Shown here: piece after piece, positions 17,662-25,556 of the stretch
How the letters are laid out: the number at the start of each line of letters is the position of its first letter
How positions within the stretch are numbered: position 1 is the first letter of the stretch
NCBI GenBank assembly: GCA_964410945.1
Contig: CAYPJE010000017.1
Span: 1-59,051, forward strand
Direction: 5' to 3'
From: CAYPJE01 sp964410945
GTDB taxonomy: Bacteria > Fidelibacterota > Marinisomatia > Marinisomatales > TCS56
Length of the DNA stretch: 59,051 nucleotides
Notes under the pieces: generated by a model
What the model was told of the DNA's origin: nothing
What the model saw: the letters and a program-made list of their open reading frames with translations, nothing else
Database searches by the model: none
Made by a program: the position numbers and the translations under genes

Positions 17662-19005
17662 ATGAAAAAAAACCAGCGTCTAGAAAAAATTGTATCCCTG
17701 GCCAAGCGGCGGGGATTTATCTTTCAATCCAGTGAAATCTATGGCGGCTTCGGCGCCGTTTATGATTACGGTCCTCTGGGCGTCTCATTAAAGAACGCCA
17801 TTTCCCAGCGCTGGTGGCGCGCCATGACCCAGCTCCATGAAAATATCGTAGGACTGGATAGCGGGATCCTGATGCATCCCAGAATCTGGGAGGCCTCGGG
17901 ACACGTATCAAGCTTCCACGATCCGCTGGTGGATTGTAAACAATGCAAGGCCCGCTACCGGGCCGATGAATTTGGTGATGATTTCGCCGATCTGGACTGG
18001 TCAGCCATAAAATGTCCCACCTGTGGTACGACCGGCAAAATGACTGACCCCCGGCAGTTCAACCTGATGTTCAAGACAACTGTCGGCCCGATTGAAGAAG
18101 AAGGTTCGGATGCCTACCTGCGGCCGGAAACAGCCCAGGGTATTTATGTCAATTACCTGCTGACCCAGGGCGCCATGCGCCTGAAAGTACCGTTTGGAAT
18201 CGCCCAGATCGGTAAGGCCTTCCGCAACGAGATCGTAGCCCGGAATTTCATTTTCCGGACCCGTGAATTCGAACAGATGGAAATGCAGTATTTTGTTAAA
18301 CCGGGCACCGATGACGAGGAAATGGTTCAGTGGAAAGCCGAACGGATCAAGTTTTACAGTGAAGCATTAGGAATCGATCCGATTAAACTACGATTCCATC
18401 AGCACGGTCCCGATGAACTGGCTCACTATGCCAAGGAGGCCTGGGACGTGGAATATGAATTCCCATTCGGCTGGTCAGAGATAGAAGGTGTCCATAACCG
18501 GACCGATTTCGATCTTCAGCGCCACCAGGAATACTCGGGTAAAAGTATGCAGATGTTCGATGATGAAACCCGCGAAAAGTATTTCCCCTATATTATCGAA
18601 ACTTCAGCCGGATTAAATCGTACCCTGCTGGCCGTCCTGTCCGATGCCTACTGGGAAGACGATGAGAACCAACGGGTTGTTATGCGCTTCCATCCGGCCA
18701 TCGCACCGACGAAGGCCGTTGTCTGTCCGCTGGTAAAAAAGGATGGCCTGCCGGATATCGGCCATAAAATCACCGATGACCTGAAACAGAAATGGCCGGT
18801 ACTTTACGATCAGCAGGGATCGATTGGTAAGCGTTATTATCGCCAGGATGAGGCTGGTACACCGTTTGGAATTACTGTTGATCACCAGACGCTGGAAGAC
18901 GATACTGTCACTATTCGTGAACGCGATTCACAACAACAGGACCGGATTCCTGTAGCTGGTTTAAAGCACGCCATCCAGGACAAGATCGATAATTATACCA
19001 GGTAG
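17662..19005 (+). CDS. glyS: Glycine--tRNA ligase (dimeric, eukaryal/archaeal type)
   Basis: This single-chain alpha2-type GlyRS charges tRNA-Gly. Signatures: the N-terminal KRRGFIFQSSEIYGGFGAVYDYGPLGVSLKNAI, zinc-type cysteine pairs (CKQC and CPTC, about residues 93-118), FNLMFKTTVGP, YLRPETAQGIYVNY (about 149-162), QIGKAFRNEI, FRTREFEQMEMQYF and the C-terminal anticodon-binding domain ending in AGLKHAIQDKID. It is the Deinococcus/Bacteroidota/archaeal form rather than the proteobacterial alpha2beta2 enzyme. The length of 447 residues is at the short end of normal. Confidence 0.96.
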   Translation: MKKNQRLEKIVSLAKRRGFIFQSSEIYGGFGAVYDYGPLGVSLKNAISQRWWRAMTQLHENIVGLDSGILMHPRIWEASGHVSSFHDPLVDCKQCKARYRADEFGDDFADLDWSAIKCPTCGTTGKMTDPRQFNLMFKTTVGPIEEEGSDAYLRPETAQGIYVNYLLTQGAMRLKVPFGIAQIGKAFRNEIVARNFIFRTREFEQMEMQYFVKPGTDDEEMVQWKAERIKFYSEALGIDPIKLRFHQHGPDELAHYAKEAWDVEYEFPFGWSEIEGVHNRTDFDLQRHQEYSGKSMQMFDDETREKYFPYIIETSAGLNRTLLAVLSDAYWEDDENQRVVMRFHPAIAPTKAVVCPLVKKDGLPDIGHKITDDLKQKWPVLYDQQGSIGKRYYRQDEAGTPFGITVDHQTLEDDTVTIRERDSQQQDRIPVAGLKHAIQDKIDNYTR

Positions 19006-19011
19006 ATAATA

Positions 19012-19764
19012 ATGAACCAACATCTTTCACTCCGTTCCGGAAACCCGGCCCTGCGGGCTCAGACATTCATCGATGCCGGTCGTGTTTCAGCCGACTCGGC
19101 CATGACTATCATGGGCACCGTCAATAAAACCGCCCTGTCCCTACTGCTGTTGATGACCACTGCTATCTTCACCTGGAACCTGCCGGCCAATGATCCCCGG
19201 ATGGGTGGATTGATGATGGTGGGTATAATTGGTGGCCTGGTCTTCGCCCTGATTACCGTTTTCAAGAAAACCTGGGCTCCGTTTACGGTACCGGCTTATG
19301 CTTTGCTGGAGGGCCTGGCATTAGGTGGTATTTCTAAATATTTTGAAATCCAATTCCCGGGAATTGTGAACCAGGCGGTTTTTCTCACCTTCGGTACATT
19401 GGGAGCCCTGTTATTTGCCTATCGCTCCGGATTGATCAAACCAACGGAAAACTTCAAACTGGGAATCGCCGCCGCCACCGGTGGTGTCGCCTTTGTATAC
19501 TTGATCAGTTTCGTCCTTGGCTTCTTCGGAAAATCAGTTCCCTTGATTCACAGCAGTTCCAACTTCGGCATATTATTCAGCCTGATCGTAGTAGGCATTG
19601 CCGCTCTGAACCTGGTGCTGGATTTTGATTTCATTGAAGAAGGAGCCGAGCGGGGTGCACCGAAATACATGGAATGGTATGGTGCCTTTGGTCTGCTGGT
19701 TACCCTGATCTGGCTCTACCTGGAAATCCTGCGCCTGCTGGCCAAACTCCAGAGCCGGCGGTAG
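19012..19764 (+). CDS. Bax inhibitor-1/YccA family membrane protein
   Basis: A 250-residue inner-membrane protein with about seven hydrophobic helices and the BaxI_1-type pattern: MTIMGTVNKTALSLLLL at the N terminus, PFTVPAYALLEGLALGGISKYFE in the middle, and ALNLVLDFDFIEEGAERGAPKYMEWYGAFGLLVTLIWLYLEILRLL at the end, which includes the conserved acidic pair in helix 6. Bacterial members are proposed calcium leak or stress-modulating proteins, but the function here is unproven. It begins 6 bases after glyS. A hairpin with a T-rich tail follows at 19799. Confidence 0.88.
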   Translation: MNQHLSLRSGNPALRAQTFIDAGRVSADSAMTIMGTVNKTALSLLLLMTTAIFTWNLPANDPRMGGLMMVGIIGGLVFALITVFKKTWAPFTVPAYALLEGLALGGISKYFEIQFPGIVNQAVFLTFGTLGALLFAYRSGLIKPTENFKLGIAAATGGVAFVYLISFVLGFFGKSVPLIHSSSNFGILFSLIVVGIAALNLVLDFDFIEEGAERGAPKYMEWYGAFGLLVTLIWLYLEILRLLAKLQSRR

Positions 19765-19798
19765 CTAATCGCAAATCAGTATTTGAATTACAGTTCTA

Positions 19799-19838
19799 AG
19801 GTCATACTGAGCGTGTCGAAGTATGACCTTTCTTTTTA
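19799..19838 (+). terminator. Palindromic repeat acting as a likely terminator
   Basis: AGGTCATAC (19799-19807) pairs with GTATGACCT (19821-19829), followed by TTCTTTTTAT. The loop TGAGCGTGTCGAA is the core of the dispersed TGAGCCTGTCGAAG element also found at 51251 and 52952-53012. It lies 35 bases after the BaxI gene and before ggt. Confidence 0.75.
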
Positions 19839-19867
19839 TATTTTAAACCACTTCTGAAGAAAGAAAC

Positions 19868-21574
19868 ATGATTATGAACAGCGTTCTACGAATTTTTATA
19901 CTTATAATTACAAGCATCACATCACTAGCCCCTGCGGCCGACCCCGACCCCGTATTTGCCGAACATGGCATGGTTGTGTCGGCCCACAGGTTGGCTTCCG
20001 AAATCGGTATTGAAATCATGCAGAAAGGTGGCAATGCCATCGATGCGGCTGTTGCCACTGGCTTCGCTCTGGCTGTTGTTTATCCTAATGCCGGTAATAT
20101 CGGGGGTGGTGGTTTTATGGTGGCACACTTGACTGACGGCACGATTTTCACTCTGGATTTCCGTGAAAAAGCTCCTGCCGCCGCCAGCCGTAATATGTAC
20201 CTCGATGATAATGGCGAAGTGATCAAGAATAAATCCACTTACACCCACCAGGCCGCCGGTGTGCCCGGCAGTGTGGATGGATTATTGCGGGCCTGGCGTG
20301 ACTACGGTTCGGGAAACATTTCACTTTCAGAAATATTGAAACCAGCGATCCGTCTGGCAAATAATGGTTATCCCCTCACCAGGCGCTATGCCAGGAATCT
20401 TAATTCTCGTCAGGAATTTTTTCGGAAGGATTCCGGCACGACCAAGGCTTTCATTCGCGGGGATGGTCGTCCGTGGCAGGGCGGCGACCTGCTGATCCAG
20501 AAAGACCTGGCCAAGACGCTCCGACGAATAGCAAAGAACGGGCGGGACGGATTCTACAACGGTGAGACCGCCGATCTGATCATTGCCGAGATGAAACGTG
20601 GCGGCGGACTCATAACCCGTGAAGACCTGACCGATTACCAGTCTGTTTACCGGGAAGCCGTAACCGGATCCTTCCACGATCATGAAATAATCTCCATGCC
20701 ACCACCCAGCTCCGGTGGGATTCTGGTGGTTCAAATGCTGAACATGCTGGAAAACTACCCCCTGGATTCCCTGGGCTGGAACTCCTCTGCCTATATTCAC
20801 TTGTTAACCGAAGTGGCACGTCGGGCCTATGCCGACCGGGCCGAGCATCTTGGTGATTCTGATTTCTGGTCAGTACCTATGGAACAACTGACCTCTAAGG
20901 AATATGCCGTCAATCGCTCGTCAGATATTCTTCTGACCGAGGCGACCCCTTCCGAAGAAGTAGAAGCAGGTTATGTAATTCTTGATGAGAGTCCGGAGAC
21001 TACGCATTATTCGGTCATTGACAACGATGGGAATGCTGTCAGCGTAACTACGACCATTAATTTCAGTTTTGGTTCCGGTATCGTAGTGGATGGTGCCGGC
21101 TTCCTGCTGAATAATGAAATGGATGATTTTTCATCCAAACCCGGGGTGCCCAATGCTTTTGGTCTATTAGGCAGTGATGCCAATGCCATTGAGCCTGATA
21201 AACGGATGCTCAGCTCAATGACACCGACTATTGTACTGCGTAGCGGTGAACCATATTTACTGGTTGGTGCTCCCGGTGGCTCGACAATCATCACCACCGT
21301 CCTGCAGGTTATTTTAAATAGCACTGTTTTTGGTATGGATATCCAGGAAGCAGTTTCCGTACCCCGTGTCCACAGCCAGTGGTATCCGGATGAGATCTAT
21401 TGTGAGAAGCGTGGCTTGTCTGCCGATGTGATCGAAAACCTGGAGCAGTTGGGACATACTGTAAACACTCATCGCTGGGGTTATATTGGAAGAGCCAACT
21501 GCATTCTGATCGATTCCACCGGTATCTATGGCGGCGCCGACCCACGGGGAGAGAATTCTGCTGTGGGATATTGA
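19868..21574 (+). CDS. ggt: Gamma-glutamyltranspeptidase
   Basis: GGT cleaves or transfers the gamma-glutamyl group of glutathione and related peptides in the periplasm. The 568-residue precursor has a signal peptide (residues 1-23), the N-terminal GMVVSAHRLASEIGIEIMQKGGNAIDAAVATGFALAVVYP block, GGGGFMV, FREKAPAAA and GVPGSVDGLL. The self-cleavage site is the TTHYSVID motif; Thr378 would be the new N-terminal nucleophile of the small subunit. The oxyanion-loop region is MLSSMTPTIVL and APGGSTIITT. Length is normal. It stands alone after the hairpin at 19799, with slyD 105 bases downstream. Confidence 0.95.
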   Translation: MIMNSVLRIFILIITSITSLAPAADPDPVFAEHGMVVSAHRLASEIGIEIMQKGGNAIDAAVATGFALAVVYPNAGNIGGGGFMVAHLTDGTIFTLDFREKAPAAASRNMYLDDNGEVIKNKSTYTHQAAGVPGSVDGLLRAWRDYGSGNISLSEILKPAIRLANNGYPLTRRYARNLNSRQEFFRKDSGTTKAFIRGDGRPWQGGDLLIQKDLAKTLRRIAKNGRDGFYNGETADLIIAEMKRGGGLITREDLTDYQSVYREAVTGSFHDHEIISMPPPSSGGILVVQMLNMLENYPLDSLGWNSSAYIHLLTEVARRAYADRAEHLGDSDFWSVPMEQLTSKEYAVNRSSDILLTEATPSEEVEAGYVILDESPETTHYSVIDNDGNAVSVTTTINFSFGSGIVVDGAGFLLNNEMDDFSSKPGVPNAFGLLGSDANAIEPDKRMLSSMTPTIVLRSGEPYLLVGAPGGSTIITTVLQVILNSTVFGMDIQEAVSVPRVHSQWYPDEIYCEKRGLSADVIENLEQLGHTVNTHRWGYIGRANCILIDSTGIYGGADPRGENSAVGY

Positions 21575-21679
21575 TACTCACATTAATAATTTCCCGGGAA
21601 ATATTCATACAGTTCAGCACCCAGTCTCGTAATCGGCCGAACGCGGCTTTGTCAGTTGGACGCAAACCAGGAGAAACTT

Positions 21680-22144
21680 ATGAAAATCGCTGATAAAGCT
21701 GTCGTATCCATTAATTACACCCTCACTGATGATGATGATAAAATCATTGATACCTCTGAAGGTAAAAAACCACTGAATTATCTGCATGGCGCCAGGAATA
21801 TAATTGCCGGACTGGAAAGTGAACTGCTGGGTAAATCAGTGGGAGATAAATTAAAGGTGACAGTTAAACCGGAAGACGGCTATGGACTGGTTAACCCAGA
21901 ATTACTTCAGGAAGTACCAAAAGCCGCCTTTCAGGGAATCGACGATATCCAGCCCGGTATGCAGTTTCAGGCTCAGGATGAACAGGGTAATGCCCAGTTA
22001 ATCGTAGTGCGCAAAGTCGATGGCGATAATGTGACAATCGATCGCAACCACCCCCTGGCCGGCCAGACCCTGCATTTTGATGTATCAGTGGAAGCAATCC
22101 GTGAAGCAACCAAGGAAGAACTGGATCACGGACACGTTCATTGA
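21680..22144 (+). CDS. slyD: SlyD-like FKBP-type prolyl isomerase
   Basis: Cytoplasmic FKBP with an inserted IF chaperone domain. The start at ATG 21680 is fixed by AGGAGA at 21669-21674 and by the family-like N terminus MKIADKAVVSINYTLTDDDD. Motifs: PLNYLHGARNIIAGLESELLGKSVGDKL (FKBP), the EDGYG turn, the IF domain (ELLQEVPKAAFQGIDDIQPGMQFQ), and the return to FKBP with IDRNHPLAGQTLHFDVSVEAIREAT. The C terminus is a short GHVH rather than the long His/Cys-rich tail of E. coli SlyD, so metal binding is likely weaker. A junction repeat begins at its stop codon. Confidence 0.92.
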   Translation: MKIADKAVVSINYTLTDDDDKIIDTSEGKKPLNYLHGARNIIAGLESELLGKSVGDKLKVTVKPEDGYGLVNPELLQEVPKAAFQGIDDIQPGMQFQAQDEQGNAQLIVVRKVDGDNVTIDRNHPLAGQTLHFDVSVEAIREATKEELDHGHVH

Positions 22145-22214
22145 GTAGCTATTAGTCATTAATTAGTGGTCATTAGTCAGTAGTCACTGGTTTCTAATCA
22201 CTTGTCACTAGTCA
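22145..22214. repeat. AGTCATT/AGTCACT-type junction repeat
   Basis: The spacer between the convergent slyD and kinase genes is made almost entirely of variants of TTAGTCATTAGTGGTC and GTCACTAGTCACTAAT. Similar text occurs at 6060-6110, 25484-25547 and 53022-53050. Confidence 0.6.
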
Positions 22215-23672
22215 CTAATAATTGAGATCGCTGCCACCGATGAATTCCTTCAGCAGGGAAATTCCCGGTACGTGATCTTCATCCAGCGGTTCAAAGAATG
22301 CCAACAGGCGGCTGAGCCGTAGAGCCTCGGTAGCCAATTCTCCACTGGACATCTTCTCTTTAAGCAACGGCTGGACATATTTAGCCAGGACCGGCAATTC
22401 GTAGACCAGGGCTGAGTTGAACATGAAATCAGCCTCTTCCTGGAAAGGAAAAATATTTTTCTCCTCCCCCATCCGAACCGAAGGCCAGCGCTCCAGGGTC
22501 TGCTCCGGGGAATAGCCACGGTATTTATGATCGCGAACCATCCGGCGCAATAACCGGTTATCAGATGTGGATACCCGGTGGTTGGCATCCAGATTTAACT
22601 GGGTCAGGGCGCTGATGTATATTTTCTGAATTCGATCTTCACCGATTTTCTCGGATAATATGGGATTCAGACCATGTATACCCTCAATAATAATAAAGTC
22701 CCGCTCGCCAAGTTTTATTCGTCCAGGTTGATCCGAACCGGTCCCTGGCCCAAAATCATATTCCCTTTCCGGGATCGATTCACCATTGATCAGTTTATCC
22801 AACCGCTGGCTCAGCAGATCGATATTCATGGCACCGATCGCTTCAAAATCCTGCAATCCGTTAGCTTCGAAGGGAATTTCTTTACGGTCGATAAAATAGT
22901 CGTCCATTGAAATCTGCTTGGTAGTGTAACCGGCGACTTTCAACTGGATCCCCAGGCGCTTGGCAAAGGTTGTTTTTCCGGATGAGGACGGTCCGGCAAT
23001 GGAAATTATCCGTTTTTGCGGGAATTGCTGTACCAATCCATCGGCGATCTGACTGATCTTCTTTTCGTGCAGGCCTTCAGCCACCCACAACATCTCCTTA
23101 ATATCACCGGACTGAATCATTTCATTCAACTGCCAGACCATATCTACATTCAGGATACTGCCCCAGCGCTCCTGCTCCTCAATGATGGCAAATAATTTTG
23201 GCTGATCTTTGAATGGATCCAATCGTTCCGGCTGGGAAATAGTTGGAACGCGCAGGATAAATCCATTTTCATAGGGCGTCAGCCGGAAATTTTGCAGAGC
23301 TACCTTGTCAGTTGACATTGGTTCAATAATATAGTCAAAATGCCCCTTGAACCTGATAACCGGTATTTTTTCCGCTACCCAGCGTTTGACATTACTTAAC
23401 TTGCTGTTGGAATTGATATTCTCCAGTTCATCCATCAACTTATTTTTGGTCCAATATTCGAATTGTATTTCCAGATCAGACCAGAGCCACTCACGCATGG
23501 TCTTCTCCAATCGGGCAATATCAGATTCACTTATTGGTTCCCAACTTGCTTCGTGACAAAAGAATCCATCGGCAAAAGAATGTTCAATCACCAGCATTCT
23601 AGGTGCAAAAAGATCCTTGAAGATGCTGGTCAACAGGAAACCAAGTGTGGCGGAGTTTTCATTTAATTTCAT
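22215..23672 (-). CDS. Nucleoside (uridine-like) kinase with N-terminal ThrRS-like domain
   Basis: A 485-residue two-part protein. The C-terminal half is a P-loop phosphoribulokinase/uridine kinase domain: Walker A GPSSSGKTT at residues 227-235, then ISMDDYFIDRKEIP and FIIIEGIHGLNP, and DNRLLRRMVRDHKYRG. The N-terminal half (about residues 1-200) resembles the extra domain found in ThrRS-related kinases, with HSFADGFFCHEASWEPISESD. It probably phosphorylates a nucleoside; the substrate cannot be read from sequence. The ATG at 23672 begins a family-like N terminus. It is convergent with slyD, with a repeat-filled spacer between them. Confidence 0.85.
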   Translation of the reverse strand: MKLNENSATLGFLLTSIFKDLFAPRMLVIEHSFADGFFCHEASWEPISESDIARLEKTMREWLWSDLEIQFEYWTKNKLMDELENINSNSKLSNVKRWVAEKIPVIRFKGHFDYIIEPMSTDKVALQNFRLTPYENGFILRVPTISQPERLDPFKDQPKLFAIIEEQERWGSILNVDMVWQLNEMIQSGDIKEMLWVAEGLHEKKISQIADGLVQQFPQKRIISIAGPSSSGKTTFAKRLGIQLKVAGYTTKQISMDDYFIDRKEIPFEANGLQDFEAIGAMNIDLLSQRLDKLINGESIPEREYDFGPGTGSDQPGRIKLGERDFIIIEGIHGLNPILSEKIGEDRIQKIYISALTQLNLDANHRVSTSDNRLLRRMVRDHKYRGYSPEQTLERWPSVRMGEEKNIFPFQEEADFMFNSALVYELPVLAKYVQPLLKEKMSSGELATEALRLSRLLAFFEPLDEDHVPGISLLKEFIGGSDLNY

Positions 23673-23792
23673 AACGCAAAATTACTGCAATAAGCATACC
23701 GGAAGTATGATAATTTGAGCCAGAAAGAAGGGCTTTATTATTAAATTATATTTCAATTAAATTAAGTTCTACACTATCAAGGGAGGGGCACT

Positions 23793-24101
23793 ATGAAAAA
23801 ATCATCACTGATCGGAATTGTTTTGTTGATATTACTATCAACGTGGGCCTGCACGGCCGGACCAAATAATTTTGAAAATACAGCCGGTATAATGGATACT
23901 GCTGGTTTCTGGAAAGGATTGTGGCACGGATTCATCTCGTTGTTTACATTTATTTTTTCATTGTTCCGTGACAATGTAAACATCTATGAAGTACATAATA
24001 ATGGCGGCTGGTATAATTTCGGGTTTATTCTGGGAGTAATAACCTTCTATGGCGGCAGTAAAGAGGGCCATACCAAAGCCTGTTCGAAAAAAAAGGATTA
24101 A
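23793..24101 (+). CDS. Small lipoprotein of unknown function
   Basis: A 102-residue protein preceded by a strong GGGAGGGG site. The lipobox is STWAC (Cys at about residue 20). The rest contains the pattern DTAGFWKGLWHGFISLFTFIFSLF followed by VNIYEVHNNGGWYNFGFILGVITFYGGS, which I recognise as a widespread uncharacterised family with two hydrophobic segments. It ends in a Lys-rich tail. It stands alone on the plus strand, divergent from the nucleoside kinase. Confidence 0.75.
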   Translation: MKKSSLIGIVLLILLSTWACTAGPNNFENTAGIMDTAGFWKGLWHGFISLFTFIFSLFRDNVNIYEVHNNGGWYNFGFILGVITFYGGSKEGHTKACSKKKD

Positions 24102-24440
24102 AGGCTCCACCTGCTTAACTGATACCAGCCTGTTTCCTGTCGCTGACAGTGGCCACGATGAATGCAATTTCCGCCACGTCTGGTGTTACTTAACGGATGA
24201 CAGATCATTCCTCCCCATGCAAGCACGGGATCTCCTGTCCACTCGCCTGCATCGTGGGCGTGCGGAGGCGGATGAATCTTGATTATTGAATATCAACAGG
24301 AGCAATATTACCTGCAAATGCAGTAATTATAATTAATTCCTTTCCTTTTTCATACGGTATTATTTAATATAGCAGTGAGCGGTATTGATAAATAAGTATG
24401 GTTATTACACCATAGTAAATATCGATCAATACCAAGTTCG
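24102..24440. other. Noncoding stretch, nothing recognised
   Basis: About 340 bases between the small lipoprotein and the structured leader at 24441. The first 180 bases are more GC-rich than the rest and look like decayed coding sequence, but no frame gives a recognisable protein. The remainder is AT-rich and may hold the promoter of the STAS-like gene. Confidence 0.4.
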
Positions 24441-24489
24441 GCTTTTGCTAATGGGGCTTGTACTCGCAAGGAGTCAAGTATGCTAAAGC
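24441..24489 (+). promoter_or_regulatory. Two-tier hairpin in the leader of the STAS-like gene
   Basis: GCTTTTGC (24441-24448) pairs with GCTAAAGC (24482-24489) with one mismatch. Inside it, CTTG-T-ACTC (24457-24465, one bulged T) pairs with GAGTCAAG (24471-24478) around GCAAG. The structure ends 22 bases before the AGGAG site of the gene at 24524. It matches no riboswitch I know. Confidence 0.5.
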
Positions 24490-24523
24490 TTAATCAATTT
24501 TATTCTATAAAGGAGCGCGGTAA

Positions 24524-24880
24524 ATGGCAGAAGAAGTAACTATCCGTGAGGATTTGCCTATTATACAGGTTGATCACCAGGGAGAGTTAACTAAGTCTGA
24601 ATTAATGGATACCCTGGAGGCGGTTGACACTATCAACCGGGAAAAGGGAATATCCGACGTTCTTATCAACGCCGTTAAATTGCAGAAACTACCCTCCATA
24701 ACTATCACCTACAATTTTGGATCCGAACTGGTGTCCAAGGTCATGCATATGAAGTTTGCAATTGTGATGCAACCTGAGCTGAGAGAAGAACTGGAATTCC
24801 TGGTCAATGTAATTCAGAACCGCGGTGGACAGGTGCAGTTGTTTGATTCGGAGGAAGCCGCGTTAGATTGGTTAACCTGA
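24524..24880 (+). CDS. STAS/SpoIIAA-like protein
   Basis: A 118-residue cytoplasmic protein with an STAS-like alternation of strands and helices: LPIIQVDHQGELTKSELMDTLEAVDTINREKGISDVLINAVKLQKLP, then MHMKFAIVMQPELREELEFLVNVIQNRGGQVQLFDSEEAALDWLT. The final EEAALDWL resembles the DUF4180/SpoIIAA-like endings, as in the protein at 34075. No partner kinase or phosphatase is adjacent. A clear AGGAG site precedes the ATG, and the leader carries a hairpin at 24441-24489. Function is unknown; anti-anti-sigma activity is only one possibility. Confidence 0.65.
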   Translation: MAEEVTIREDLPIIQVDHQGELTKSELMDTLEAVDTINREKGISDVLINAVKLQKLPSITITYNFGSELVSKVMHMKFAIVMQPELREELEFLVNVIQNRGGQVQLFDSEEAALDWLT

Positions 24881-25024
24881 CAAAGCTACAGCAATTCACA
24901 ATTTCAATTCTTCATTTTAATAATTTTCCCAGATAACCAGACCTTTTTGTCTTGTATTCAGTAAACTCCCCTGCTAATTTCAGCCAGCATTTTTAGATAA
25001 TCTCAGTTAGATATTCTAGGTTTA

Positions 25025-25492
25025 GTGAGTTTAACAGACGATATTAACAGAAGTACCGGAGAAATTTCCCAGCCGGTCTACACCATTGGTATTGCGGCCC
25101 AATTGACCAATTCATCGGTTCATGCCCTCCGTGTTTATGAGGAAAAAGGCCTGATCCTGCCCTTCAAGACCGACACCAACCGCCGCCTGTATTCACAGCA
25201 GGACGTGGAAAGGATCAACTGCATCCGTCGGCACCTGGATGAAGAAGGACTGAACATCGCTGGAATTAAAGCAATGCTGGCCCTGGTGCCATGTTGGCTG
25301 CTCCGCCCCTGCACTGCCGATGACCAGGAAATCTGCGAAGCCTACACCAGTACGGCCAACCCCTGCTGGGCCGCCAGCGAAAAAGGGCCCGAGTGCCGGA
25401 ATGCCGACTGCCGCGAATGTCAGGTCTATCAACTGGGTAATCGTTGTGGCAATATAAAAGAATTATATAAACAAGTGTATAAAGAGTCATGA
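25025..25492 (+). CDS. MerR-family regulator with Cys-rich sensor tail
   Basis: A 155-residue regulator. Residues about 18-85 are a MerR winged helix (YTIGIAAQLTNSSVHALRVYEEKGLILPFKTDTNRRLYSQQDVERINCIRRHLDEEGLNIAGIKAML). The C terminus then holds eight cysteines (90, 96, 104, 114, 124, 129, 132, 141), enough for one or two metal or iron-sulfur sites or a thiol/polysulfide switch. It lies directly upstream of the PsrA-like gene on the same strand, so it probably controls the sulfur module. The start is GTG 25025; the TGA stop is inside a junction repeat. Confidence 0.85.
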   Translation: MSLTDDINRSTGEISQPVYTIGIAAQLTNSSVHALRVYEEKGLILPFKTDTNRRLYSQQDVERINCIRRHLDEEGLNIAGIKAMLALVPCWLLRPCTADDQEICEAYTSTANPCWAASEKGPECRNADCRECQVYQLGNRCGNIKELYKQVYKES

Positions 25493-25547
25493 GTCAGTTG
25501 TCATTAGTGAAACAATTGACCAATGACCAATGACCAATGACAATAAG
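25484..25547. repeat. AGTCAT/ACCAATG junction repeat
   Basis: GAGTCATGAGTCAGTTGTC followed by four ACCAATGA-type units fills the gap between the MerR gene and the PsrA-like gene. The MerR stop codon (25490-25492) is part of the repeat. Confidence 0.65.
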
Positions 25548-25556
25548 TAACTACAA

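Noticed and set aside
24102..24440. Decayed gene or riboswitch upstream of the hairpin
   Set aside because: No frame resembles a known protein, and the conserved elements of common riboswitches are not visible.
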